Notes: generated by a model from the letters alone, not told the origin. A DNA stretch of 17,759 nucleotides from DATIBQ01 sp964573395 (GCA_964573395.1 CAZNJI010000009.1:1-17759), one strand, 5' to 3'; positions 1 to 6,910 are shown, counted from the stretch's first letter. A program made the numbers and translations.

Positions 1-39
1 CAGCCAATTTGAGATAGGTTCAGACTCTCCACTGTACAT
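1..39 (-). CDS. Possible N-terminus of a further operon gene (partial)
   Basis: An ATG at 39-37 on the minus strand opens 13 codons that stay open to the window edge (MYSGESEPISNWL). It lies five bases after the stop codon of the glycosyltransferase gene ending at 45, the usual spacing for the next gene of an operon. Nothing in 13 residues identifies a family, and the reading frame could close just outside the window. Confidence 0.35.
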   Translation of the reverse strand, partial: MYSGESEPISNWL

Positions 40-44
40 GAATC

Positions 45-1118
45 TTATATACGTTTCTTCTTTTTAAAGTTCGTATCTTGAATAACGCGCCGATACACGC
101 TGTCGTAGTGAGAGAGCATTTTCTTCAAACCGAAAAATTGCTCAGCACGCTTGCGAACTTCTTTGCGATCGATGGTATCAATCTTCTTGAGGGCCTCAGC
201 CATTTCTTGCTCGTCTTTAACCAGGAAGCCCGTAACGCCATGCTTCACTATTTCTGGTACTGAGCCATTCGCGAAAGCAATAACCGGCGTGCCGCATGAC
301 ATCGCTTCAATGAGGACATACCCGAATGCTTCCTGGTAGAGTGTAGGAAAAACCAACACCTTTGCTTTCTGAATAAGCGGAATTTTTTCTGTAAGCGATA
401 CTTCGCCGAAGTAGCGAATGCTTGCACCATTTACGTGCGGTTCGATCATTTCATGCCAATAGCCTTCGGTGCCGTAGCTTCTTCCGGCAATGCGCAGCGG
501 TACCCCAGCTGCCTTACATGCATTAATCGCAATGTGCGCTCCTTTGTCGCTGGTTATGCGCCCGAGAAAGAGTGCGTAGTCTTCGGGTTTTTTCTCAAAT
601 GCGAAAAGATTAGTATCGACGCCGTGATATACATTAGCGTACCAATTCAGCTCAGGTAGTTGCTGGCGCTGTGCAAGAGAAAATGAAATGTACCTTTCGT
701 GCCGATGCTTCAATAAAATGGGCTTCATCCATTCTTCGATAGGTGAGTGAATAGAAATAAGCGTCGGTGTGTCCTGTTCAAGACGGGAGAAAAATCCGGT
801 CATGATGTTTAGGTGGCTGTGGATGATGTCGAACGATCCTTGCTTCGCTGCGAGGTAGCAATCGGAGAGGATGCCCCACTGCTCATAACGTGCCAATAAT
901 GCCTGGTCGGCGTTTTCATGAGAGAACGTAGAACTTCGAACTTCACCTCCAATAACGGAGTCTGGATGTCCGTACAGGGTTACCTGGCATTTTTTTTGCG
1001 CAAAACCATCAGCTAGCTGAGCAATGTGCGAATAAATTGCCTTGTTGGCTCTGGCATCAGCAGGAGTTCCGGCTGGTGCAATTTGCGCAATGCGCATTTT
1101 TTTTGATCGAAAAGTCAT
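45..1118 (-). CDS. Glycosyltransferase, GT4 family (GT-B fold)
   Basis: This is a predicted cytoplasmic or membrane-associated glycosyltransferase moving a sugar from a nucleotide donor to a surface glycan or lipid acceptor; the substrate cannot be read from sequence. The 357-residue protein has a GT-B layout. The N-terminal half carries an HSHLN motif near residue 100. The C-terminal half opens with FLGRITSDKG (184-193) and holds the family E-x7-E donor-site motif with E263 and E271, followed by SCGTPVIAF. The ATG at 1118 overlaps the TGA of the upstream gene as ATGA, indicating translational coupling. A second in-frame ATG at 1097 (MRIAQIAPAG) matches the usual family N-terminus better, so the start may be there. 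It shares the promoter at 2365-2394. Confidence 0.9.
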   Translation of the reverse strand: MTFRSKKMRIAQIAPAGTPADARANKAIYSHIAQLADGFAQKKCQVTLYGHPDSVIGGEVRSSTFSHENADQALLARYEQWGILSDCYLAAKQGSFDIIHSHLNIMTGFFSRLEQDTPTLISIHSPIEEWMKPILLKHRHERYISFSLAQRQQLPELNWYANVYHGVDTNLFAFEKKPEDYALFLGRITSDKGAHIAINACKAAGVPLRIAGRSYGTEGYWHEMIEPHVNGASIRYFGEVSLTEKIPLIQKAKVLVFPTLYQEAFGYVLIEAMSCGTPVIAFANGSVPEIVKHGVTGFLVKDEQEMAEALKKIDTIDRKEVRKRAEQFFGLKKMLSHYDSVYRRVIQDTNFKKKKRI

Positions 1119-2356
1119 AGTGCGTGCTGGGTAAATAACTTGTAATACTGGCTGAATACTTTTTTTGGCGCATGCTCTGCGACAATGTGCTGCTGCAAGC
1201 GCGAAAATCGGGGCAGGTACGCCTTTTGGCCGTCAATCAGCGCTCTCAATTTTGATGCAATTATTTTACCGCTTGCATGAGGTGCAAAGATGAGCGCTTC
1301 GAGCCCTATTTTCCGATAATCGTTTACCCATCCGGTATTCTGCGAGATAACTGCCGGCGTGCCCTGCAGGAGCGCTTCCATGAGTACCGCCGGGTAGACA
1401 TCGAAACGCGAAGGAATGAGGATAATATCACAGGTGCGGTAAAATTTGACGAGTTCTTTCGGATCCATCGGGGAAACAATATGAACCAGCCGTACATATG
1501 TATTTTTAAAATCGGAAACAAGTTTTTCTGACCACTTTGTTACAACTGAAATTTGGAACGGAAGTTTTGCTTGTTGTACATATGAAGCGAAACGGGCAAC
1601 TGCGCTGTGATTTTTAATTTTATCCCAGCGCGCTACAACGCCAATGTGGTAGATGTTTTGCTGTGAAAGCGATAAGGGCCTAATAGTGGTAGGAATATCA
1701 ATAGGTAAAGGCACGATACTGGTTTTGGAAAGTATCTGTTTTGTTTTGCCGATGCGGTGCGCCTTGAAAAAAGCATCACGACTGAATTCGTTGAGAAATA
1801 TTTGATGCGCGGCCTTCTGTATAATTTCCTTCTCGAAGTGCACGAAGATTTTCCTAATTGATGAGGAGAACGCTTCTTTTGCTACTTGCAGTTCTTTTTT
1901 CCAAATTCCTGCATGTTGAATGCATACGGGTATATTGCGGCGATGTGCAATTTCAAGCAACATCCAATTTGAGAGCGAGAACCCGTTTAGAAAGACTAGG
2001 TCTGGTTTGGCCTGTTCAAAAATCGCATCAACGACTGAGAGCCATGGAGCGAGGTAGGTTTTGTAGGCAGTGACACTAAATGATTTCTTGTAACTAGCAA
2101 GCAATTTTTGGTTTGGGTGCACTAGCTCAAAATAGTGGCGATTTTTTATGGTCTTGCGCATAAAGATACTCTTATCGTCGGCATTATGTGAAAAAAGCAC
2201 TGAAATAAGTTCAATATCGGGATGGTTACTTTCGAAGTATGAGGAAAATAGCTGGGCAAATCGTGAAGGTCCTCCTTGGGGAATATGACGACTTTCGGGA
2301 AGGTTTGCATGTGCGTCATTAAAAAGAATTCGTATCGGTACATTCCGTAAATTCAT
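1115..2356 (-). CDS. Glycosyltransferase, GT4-like (GT-B fold)
   Basis: This is a second predicted GT-B glycosyltransferase, 413 residues from the ATG at 2356; an in-frame TTG lies two codons upstream at 2362. The N-terminal Gly-rich loop QGGPSRF follows the first beta strand, as in GT4 enzymes. The C-terminal domain has GVVARWDKIKN and then PSRFDVYPAVLMEALLQGTP. In this last stretch the first glutamate of the usual E-x7-E motif is aspartate, so the motif reads D-x7-E; this may alter donor handling or simply be a conservative change. ATG 2356 is preferred because the -10 box at 2365-2370 would place transcription start almost on it. It overlaps the next glycosyltransferase gene by four bases, and the two probably act in the same surface glycan pathway. 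Confidence 0.85.
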   Translation of the reverse strand: MNLRNVPIRILFNDAHANLPESRHIPQGGPSRFAQLFSSYFESNHPDIELISVLFSHNADDKSIFMRKTIKNRHYFELVHPNQKLLASYKKSFSVTAYKTYLAPWLSVVDAIFEQAKPDLVFLNGFSLSNWMLLEIAHRRNIPVCIQHAGIWKKELQVAKEAFSSSIRKIFVHFEKEIIQKAAHQIFLNEFSRDAFFKAHRIGKTKQILSKTSIVPLPIDIPTTIRPLSLSQQNIYHIGVVARWDKIKNHSAVARFASYVQQAKLPFQISVVTKWSEKLVSDFKNTYVRLVHIVSPMDPKELVKFYRTCDIILIPSRFDVYPAVLMEALLQGTPAVISQNTGWVNDYRKIGLEALIFAPHASGKIIASKLRALIDGQKAYLPRFSRLQQHIVAEHAPKKVFSQYYKLFTQHAL

Positions 2357-2364
2357 TGCCAATC

Positions 2365-2394
2365 ATTATACATTCAAAATGACTATTAAGTCAA
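2365..2394 (-). promoter_or_regulatory. Consensus sigma-70-type promoter for the glycosyltransferase operon
   Basis: On the minus strand, TTGACT (2394-2389) is followed by an 18-base spacer and a perfect TATAAT (2370-2365). The predicted transcription start is near 2358, practically on the ATG at 2356, so the mRNA would be leaderless. No Shine-Dalgarno sequence is present. Confidence 0.7.
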
Positions 2395-2457
2395 TAGTAG
2401 TGCTGAAAAAACTCTGATGAATATTGATAAAAAATGAAAGATAGTCAGTGAAAATTT

Positions 2458-2466
2458 TGGTACAAT
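2458..2466 (+). promoter_or_regulatory. Extended -10 promoter before the 143-aa membrane protein gene
   Basis: TGGTACAAT is an extended -10 element (TGn plus TACAAT at 2461-2466). It ends eight bases before the ATG at 2475, so the transcript would be leaderless or nearly so. No good -35 box is seen at the usual distance, as is common for extended -10 promoters. It is divergent from the glycosyltransferase promoter about 70 bases away. Confidence 0.5.
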
Positions 2467-2474
2467 GCTTTAAT

Positions 2475-2906
2475 ATGAAATACCAATTAAAGCCATTATG
2501 GATTATTGTTCCGCTTCTCTTGGGTTTTTTGGCATGGTTTCTGACTGGCAACGTTGCATTCGGCGTTGCTGTATTTGCGGTGCTCCTTATGCCGGGAATG
2601 ATAAGCATCTACGTTCCGTACGCGAAAGATAACCCTCGCCATTATTGGTTCAAAAGAAAACTCTACGGCTGGGGGTGGACACCGGTAACCTGGCAGGGGT
2701 GGCTCGTCACGCTCTTCTACATCGGGATAGTACTCGCTCTTTCGCTTACCATAGACGACGCTTCGCCTTCTCGGGAAATTGCGTTTATGTTCGTGTTGCC
2801 GTTCGTAGTGCTTACTGCTGCATTTCTTCGCATTGCCTATAAAACGGGCGAGAAGCCGAAATGGCAGTGGGGAGTAACCAAGGAAGAAGAGGCCAAAGAT
2901 TCGTAG
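2475..2906 (+). CDS. Small integral membrane protein, function unknown
   Basis: This is a 143-residue predicted membrane protein. Hydrophobic spans lie near residues 8-25, 28-46, about 77-95 and about 101-117. Between the second and third spans is a conserved-looking segment, KLYGWGWTPVTWQGW, rich in Trp and Gly, and the C-terminus is charged and cytosolic-looking. A GTG nine codons upstream (2448) is also in frame, but the extended -10 box lies between it and the ATG, so ATG 2475 is chosen. There are no catalytic motifs. The gene stands alone behind its own promoter, and the next gene has another -10 box. I do not assign a function. Confidence 0.75.
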   Translation: MKYQLKPLWIIVPLLLGFLAWFLTGNVAFGVAVFAVLLMPGMISIYVPYAKDNPRHYWFKRKLYGWGWTPVTWQGWLVTLFYIGIVLALSLTIDDASPSREIAFMFVLPFVVLTAAFLRIAYKTGEKPKWQWGVTKEEEAKDS

Positions 2907-2928
2907 ATTATTGTGTTGGGCGTTAAGG

Positions 2929-2934
2929 TATACT
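2929..2934 (+). promoter_or_regulatory. -10 box before the MliC-domain gene
   Basis: TATACT ends 11 bases before ATG 2946, which predicts a leader of about five bases. There is no clear -35 box and no Shine-Dalgarno sequence. It probably drives the three-gene group 2946-4746. Confidence 0.4.
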
Positions 2935-2945
2935 ATTTTTAGGAT

Positions 2946-3854
2946 ATGCGAAGATTCATCATTATTTTCTCGCTTCTCATTATCGTAACCGTCGTTGGGT
3001 GGTTTTTAAATGAACGGACGAAAAAAGCGGCCGAAGATTTCGGGAATCGAACCACGCTCGTCTATTCCTGCAATGCCGGAAAGGCAATTACTGCGCTTTT
3101 CGATGAAACACCTGAAATGAGCGCTACGGTACAGATACGGTTAAGCGACAGCAGAACGCTCGAGCTGGCGCGCACGAGTACGGGCGGCGCGCCAGCGGGG
3201 GATCGATTCGCAAACCATGACGAATCGTTCGTCTTTTGGAAAGAGGGAAACGGCGCGCTGGTGCTTGAAAACAACACGCAGAAAAGTTACATCGGCTGCA
3301 TCCTCGTTAATCCGGAAACGGGTGAAGGAGATTTGCAACAGGCATATTCAAACAGCACCTATGGTTTCTCGATCCGGCTTCCAAGCCTCGTTCCAGCAAA
3401 ATCCGCCGGTTTTGAAGATAGCTACAAAGTTGACGACACGTACCGCTACCAGCTTCTTCCCGGAAAAACCATTTCAGGAGTGAAGTTCACTATTCCGGAA
3501 TCAATGGCTCGAGATACGAATCTTTCAAGCGACAGTTACTTAAGCGTTGAAGCGCTCTACAACCAGCCAGCATGCCGAGCAGGGCTCTTTTTGGACGGCA
3601 CGCACGAAGAGGTAACTGTTACGGAAAACGGGGTTGTGTATTCCATGGCAAGAACGGAAGGCGCCGGAGCGGGAAACCGATACCAGGAAACAGTGTACGC
3701 AATTCCCGGCACGAATCCGTGCATCGCCGTTCGCTACCTGGTGCATTACACCGTGTTTGAAAATTATGAACCGGGAACCATTACCGAGTTTGATCAGGCG
3801 GCGCTTTTAAGAGCATTTGATGCAATCCGTCAGACGCTGGTAGTGAGCCAGTAA
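2946..3854 (+). CDS. Membrane-anchored protein with MliC-like lysozyme-inhibitor domain
   Basis: This 302-residue protein has an uncleaved-looking N-terminal membrane anchor (residues 4-20) with an outward-facing remainder. Residues about 38-118 resemble the MliC (membrane-bound C-type lysozyme inhibitor) family: YSCNAG at the start, a central alternating strand region, then a Gly-containing loop ending in DRFAN, SFVFWKEGN and a closing YIGC. C42 and C118 sit where the family's disulfide would form. Known MliC proteins plug the lysozyme active site. Residues about 135-302 form a second domain beginning YGFSIRLPS, of the PsbP-like type common in small bacterial envelope proteins, with further cysteines near 209 and 258. 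It is followed after one base by the alkyltransferase-like gene. The MliC match is by eye and moderately secure; the second domain is tentative. Confidence 0.65.
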   Translation: MRRFIIIFSLLIIVTVVGWFLNERTKKAAEDFGNRTTLVYSCNAGKAITALFDETPEMSATVQIRLSDSRTLELARTSTGGAPAGDRFANHDESFVFWKEGNGALVLENNTQKSYIGCILVNPETGEGDLQQAYSNSTYGFSIRLPSLVPAKSAGFEDSYKVDDTYRYQLLPGKTISGVKFTIPESMARDTNLSSDSYLSVEALYNQPACRAGLFLDGTHEEVTVTENGVVYSMARTEGAGAGNRYQETVYAIPGTNPCIAVRYLVHYTVFENYEPGTITEFDQAALLRAFDAIRQTLVVSQ

Positions 3855-3855
3855 C

Positions 3856-4173
3856 ATGAAAACGTTCAGCGAACGGGTGATAGAGCTTGCGCTCATGATT
3901 CCAAAAGGAAAGGTAACAACATATGGAAGAATTGCGATTGCGGCCGGCGGCGGGGCCATGGCGAGCCAAAGCGTTACGGGTATTTTAAGCAAGGCCTATG
4001 ATGCCGGAAAAAAGAACATTCCCTTTCACCGCATCGTGTATGCCGATGGAAAAATATGGGTTGATGCAAAGCACCGTGCCGAACGAATGCAATTCTATAA
4101 AAACGAGAAAATCGAAATCGATGAGGGCGGCCGAGTAAAAAATTTCCACGATAAGTTATTCGAATTTAAATAA
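3856..4173 (+). CDS. Alkyltransferase-like (ATL) protein, Cys-less MGMT family
   Basis: This 105-residue protein matches the DNA-binding/active-site domain of O6-alkylguanine-DNA alkyltransferases. IPKGKVTTYGRIA (15-27) is the helix-turn-helix region with the nucleotide-rotating Tyr23. The active-site motif normally PCHRV reads PFHRI at 56-60, so the methyl-accepting cysteine is Phe57. The position of the arginine finger that replaces the flipped base appears to be Gln38 (MASQSV versus KASRVV in the second copy at 6099). Known ATL proteins have Trp at the cysteine position and flag alkylated bases for nucleotide excision repair; a Phe version missing the Arg finger is more divergent. It starts one base after the preceding gene's stop and is followed three bases later by the hydrolase gene, so it is co-transcribed with both. 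Confidence 0.85.
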   Translation: MKTFSERVIELALMIPKGKVTTYGRIAIAAGGGAMASQSVTGILSKAYDAGKKNIPFHRIVYADGKIWVDAKHRAERMQFYKNEKIEIDEGGRVKNFHDKLFEFK

Positions 4174-4176
4174 AGT

Positions 4177-4746
4177 ATGAAAAACGCAATGATCATTCAC
4201 GGGTGCCCTTCGAAAGAAGAATATCTCGATAAGCATAATCCGTCTCCGGCGCAGAGCCATTGGCTGCCATGGATAAAAGAACAACTCGAGCTGAAAGAGG
4301 TGAAAGCAGAAACACCCGAGATGCCCATTCCGTACGAGCCAAATTATGAAGCGTGGAAAAATATTTTTGAGCAATTTCAGATAACGGAAGAAACGATACT
4401 CATTGGGCATAGTTGCGGTGGCGGATTTTTAATTCGCTGGCTTTCCGAGCATCCTGAAAGGAAGGTGGAAAAGGTACTGCTGGTTGCGCCCTGGCTTGAT
4501 CCGGCAGGAGAGATTGCTCCGTTTTTTACTTTTTCCATCGATGCAACTATGGTTCGCCGCGCCGAAAAAGTAGTTGTCTTTTATTCGACCGATGACGAAG
4601 ATACTATCTTACGGTCAGTTTCTCTTCTCAAAGAAAAATTACCAGATGCCATTTTTCGAGAATTCGCTGATAAAGGCCATTTTTGTTATGAAGACCTTGG
4701 AACGACCGCATTTCCGGAACTTCTCGCTGAAATTGACAATAAATAG
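4177..4746 (+). CDS. RBBP9/YdeN-like serine hydrolase (alpha/beta hydrolase)
   Basis: This is a 189-residue predicted cytosolic alpha/beta hydrolase of the RBBP9/YdeN type, a usual length for that family. The first strand and oxyanion loop read AMIIHGCPS (4-12). The nucleophile elbow is GHSCGGGF with Ser79. The acid is Asp139 or Asp140 in YSTDDEDTI, and the base is His168 in ADKGHF. All three catalytic positions are present, so an active esterase/peptidase-like enzyme is expected; the substrate is unknown. It is the last gene of the 2946-4746 group, three bases after the previous stop. No Shine-Dalgarno sequence is present; a second in-frame ATG lies four codons in. Confidence 0.85.
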   Translation: MKNAMIIHGCPSKEEYLDKHNPSPAQSHWLPWIKEQLELKEVKAETPEMPIPYEPNYEAWKNIFEQFQITEETILIGHSCGGGFLIRWLSEHPERKVEKVLLVAPWLDPAGEIAPFFTFSIDATMVRRAEKVVVFYSTDDEDTILRSVSLLKEKLPDAIFREFADKGHFCYEDLGTTAFPELLAEIDNK

Positions 4747-4761
4747 TTCCTGTATTACTAT
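4733..4761 (+). promoter_or_regulatory. Possible promoter for the DEAD-box helicase leader
   Basis: A perfect TTGACA at 4733-4738, inside the end of the hydrolase gene, is followed by a 17-base spacer and TACTAT (4756-4761). Transcription would start near 4768 and run at once into the hairpin at 4787-4824. The -10 match is imperfect, so this is tentative. Confidence 0.4.
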
Positions 4762-4786
4762 ACACGCACATATCTCGGGAAAGTGA

Positions 4787-4830
4787 AAGAGCGTTTCTTG
4801 CGATATTACGCAAGGGGCGTTTTTATTTTT
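4787..4830 (+). terminator. Strong hairpin with U-tract: terminator or attenuator before helicase gene
   Basis: The core stem CTTGCG (4797-4802) and CGCAAG (4809-4814) closes a six-base loop. Three G-U pairs (4794-4796 with 4815-4817) and a further seven pairs (4787-4793 with 4818-4824) extend it, making about 16 pairs. It is followed by TATTTTT. It may simply end the 2946-4746 transcript. If the promoter at 4733-4761 is real, it lies inside the helicase 5' leader and could act as an attenuator. Confidence 0.65.
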
Positions 4831-4859
4831 CCCTACTACTAATCAAACAAACAACATAT

Positions 4860-6083
4860 ATGTATAAAAAAACATTTAGCGGCCCGCGCCGCCACTCTTC
4901 GGCTCCGAAGCCTTTTTCTCGACGCGGCGGTTCATCGCGCTTCGGCTCTCGCCGTTCAGGCGGCCGCGGCCGTGCGCAAACCAAAAGCCGAATTGATATT
5001 TCGAAATTTATCAATAAGGCTGTTATCACCGAAGAAGAGGTGTACATACCAACGCACCACTTCAGCGATTTTCCCGTTTCCGATGCGTTGAAGGCAAACA
5101 TTGCCAAGAAGGGCTTTGATGTTCCAACGCCGATCCAGGACAAGGCAATTCCACATGTCCTCGACGGGCGCGACGTAGTCGGTATTGCAAATACCGGTAC
5201 TGGAAAAACAGCGGCATTTTTGATTCCGCTCATTCATAAGGTGCTTACCCAAAAGAAAGAGCAGGTGCTTATCATCGTGCCGACTCGGGAGCTTGCGGTT
5301 CAAATTGAAAAAGAATTTCGGGCGCTGACGCCGGGGCTCAAGCTTTTTGCCGTTACCTGTATCGGTGGAGCATTTCTGCAGAAGCAATTAAAAGAACTGC
5401 GTTATCATAATGATTTCGTCATTGGCACTCCGGGCAGATTGAAAGACCTTATGGATCGTGGAGCGCTTGATGTTTCAAAAATCGGCACGATTGTGCTTGA
5501 TGAAGCCGACCGCATGCTCGACATGGGGTTCCGCGACGACATGCGCTTCATCATGGGAAAGATGCCCGAAAATCGCCATACGCTTTTCTTCTCGGCAACG
5601 CTTTCTCCTGAAATCGAAATGCTGATTGGTGAGTTCCTAAACGAGCCGGTTCGGATTTCGGTAAAAACCCGCGATACCTCGCAAAACGTTGATCAGGATA
5701 TTGTGCGCATCGCTCCTGGGAAAGAAAAAATTGAACATCTGCATGATCTGCTGATTCAGCCTGGTTTTGAAAAGGTGCTGGTATTCTGCCGAACGAAGAT
5801 CGGCGCAGAACGGCTGGGGCGCGACCTGCGCAAGCGGGGATTTAAAGTTGAAGCGCTTCATGGCGACATGCGCCACCGGAGCCGCCAAATTGCGCTCAAG
5901 AATTTCCACGACGGCTTGGTGAACGTTTTAGTTGCAACCGATGTGGCAGCGCGTGGCCTTGACGTGAAAGGGATCAGTCACGTCATCAACTACGACATTC
6001 CAGAAACCTACGACGACTATGTGCACCGCATCGGTCGAACCGGCCGTGGAAAAACGACCGGCAAAGCGCTTACCTTCGTGTAG
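4860..6083 (+). CDS. DEAD-box RNA helicase, RhlE-like
   Basis: This is a 407-residue ATP-dependent RNA helicase with all core motifs. The Q motif lies at GFDVPTPIQ (85-93), Walker A ANTGTGKT at 110-117, PTRELA at 141-146, TPGRL at 190-194, DEAD at 214-217, SAT at 245-247, and motif IV VLVFCRTK at about 306-313. HGDM follows near 334, then ATDVAARGLD (359-368) and HRIGRTGR (389-396). A basic Arg/Gly/Ser-rich tail (residues 8-40) precedes the core, probably for RNA binding. The protein ends only 11 residues after motif VI, so it lacks the C-terminal extension typical of RhlE, CsdA or DbpA. The family remodels RNA in ribosome assembly and mRNA decay, often at low temperature. The 5' leader after the hairpin is A-rich, unstructured and lacks a Shine-Dalgarno sequence. 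Confidence 0.95.
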   Translation: MYKKTFSGPRRHSSAPKPFSRRGGSSRFGSRRSGGRGRAQTKSRIDISKFINKAVITEEEVYIPTHHFSDFPVSDALKANIAKKGFDVPTPIQDKAIPHVLDGRDVVGIANTGTGKTAAFLIPLIHKVLTQKKEQVLIIVPTRELAVQIEKEFRALTPGLKLFAVTCIGGAFLQKQLKELRYHNDFVIGTPGRLKDLMDRGALDVSKIGTIVLDEADRMLDMGFRDDMRFIMGKMPENRHTLFFSATLSPEIEMLIGEFLNEPVRISVKTRDTSQNVDQDIVRIAPGKEKIEHLHDLLIQPGFEKVLVFCRTKIGAERLGRDLRKRGFKVEALHGDMRHRSRQIALKNFHDGLVNVLVATDVAARGLDVKGISHVINYDIPETYDDYVHRIGRTGRGKTTGKALTFV

Positions 6084-6092
6084 TGCTATACT
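6084..6092 (+). promoter_or_regulatory. Extended -10 promoter before the MGMT-family gene
   Basis: TGCTATACT (TGn plus TATACT at 6087-6092) begins right after the helicase stop codon and ends six bases before ATG 6099. The transcript would start at or within a base or two of the start codon. Confidence 0.55.
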
Positions 6093-6098
6093 GGCGGG

Positions 6099-6359
6099 AT
6101 GAAAACGTTTACTGATCGAGTATTCGACATCGTGTCGAAGATTCCGAAAGGGAAGACCATGACCTACACACAGGTTGCTGCTCGGGCCGGAAATGCAAAG
6201 GCATCGCGAGTGGTAGGGAACATTATGAAAGGGAATTACCGGCCAAATGTGCCGTGCCACCGTGTCATTCGAAGCGATGGGAAAATCGGCGACTACAATC
6301 GCGGTGGCAGTTCCGCGAAGCGCGCGCTCTTAGTAAAAGAAGGCGCAATAAAAAAATAA
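6099..6359 (+). CDS. MGMT-family DNA alkyltransferase domain protein with reactive Cys
   Basis: This 86-residue protein consists only of the C-terminal DNA-binding/active-site domain of O6-alkylguanine-DNA alkyltransferases. IPKGKTMTYTQVA (15-27) holds the helix-turn-helix and Tyr23, KASRVVG (34-40) carries the arginine finger at Arg37, and the active site is intact as PCHRV (52-56) with Cys53. The family transfers an alkyl group from guanine O6 to this cysteine, ending its own activity. The usual N-terminal domain is absent, which matches the single-domain forms found in small genomes. The N-terminus (MKTFTDRVFDIV) closely resembles the Cys-less paralogue at 3856, so the pair probably arose from one ancestor. 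The gene ends at a bidirectional terminator. Confidence 0.88.
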   Translation: MKTFTDRVFDIVSKIPKGKTMTYTQVAARAGNAKASRVVGNIMKGNYRPNVPCHRVIRSDGKIGDYNRGGSSAKRALLVKEGAIKK

Positions 6360-6384
6360 ACCCCCGAATTATTCGAGGGTTTTT
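6351..6384. terminator. Bidirectional intrinsic terminator
   Basis: The stem CCCCCGAA (6361-6368) pairs with TTCGAGGG (6372-6379) with one C/A mismatch and a three-base loop. T5 follows on the plus strand. The A-rich run at 6351-6360 gives a U-tract on the minus strand. It sits between the convergent genes 6099-6359 (+) and 6404-6910 (-). Confidence 0.8.
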
Positions 6385-6403
6385 GTAGATCTTCTCTGTT
6401 TCA

Positions 6404-6910
6404 TTAAGCAGCCTTTTCTTGCTGAGCGGTCCAAATTTTTTGCTTCCGCAATCTTTCCTGGATCTTTTCTTTATCTTCCACCTGAAGTTCTAAATCTCTT
6501 TCGAGGCTTAACTCTTCAATTACTGAAAAATACAACCCGGCAATAGCGTGGTACATCTCGTTGACGCGTTCGACGTACTCCTTTACTGTTGCAAGTTTTT
6601 CCGGAAATCCAGCGAATTTTTTAAGTAAATCAACCATCATTGCAGTGTTTGATTCAGCAACTGAAGCAGGGATGACATACTTGATAGCATCCTCTCTTTT
6701 TTTGAGAGTCTCTTCGCAGATGCCCTTATATATATCCCGCAGGTAAGTATAGAGGTCCGCAATAACAGGTTGGTCTTCAAAATCGCTTGATACAACGTGT
6801 ATTTTAATTTGTAACAGCATTGCTTTGGCAGCTTTTGGTCCATTTTCTCTTTTAAAGTGCTCAGTGATCATATTCCGATTCGGAATAAACTTTGAAAAAC
6901 TAGTTCTCAT
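6404..6910 (-). CDS. Hypothetical helical protein
   Basis: I do not recognise a family in this 168-residue protein. It looks soluble and almost wholly alpha-helical. It has no signal peptide or membrane span. The C-terminal third (about 130-160) is highly charged and coiled-coil-like (EELSLERDLELQ, KEKIQERLRKQK). Two cysteine-poor helical blocks precede it. Its base composition is more AT-rich than the neighbouring housekeeping genes. It has its own near-consensus promoter (6931-6959) and its own terminator, so it is an independent unit inserted between the MGMT-type gene and the SIMPL gene. It could be a lineage-specific or acquired gene. Confidence 0.7.
   Translation of the reverse strand: MRTSFSKFIPNRNMITEHFKRENGPKAAKAMLLQIKIHVVSSDFEDQPVIADLYTYLRDIYKGICEETLKKREDAIKYVIPASVAESNTAMMVDLLKKFAGFPEKLATVKEYVERVNEMYHAIAGLYFSVIEELSLERDLELQVEDKEKIQERLRKQKIWTAQQEKAA

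Noticed and set aside
2366..2608. 80-codon minus-strand frame between the divergent genes
   Set aside because: It would cover both divergent promoters and the N-terminus of the 2475 gene, with no -10 box of its own.
4823..5387. Two overlapping minus-strand frames of 136 and 143 codons
   Set aside because: Antisense to the N-terminal half of the DEAD-box helicase, including Walker A. Low-complexity Pro/Arg composition mirrors the RG-rich coding strand.
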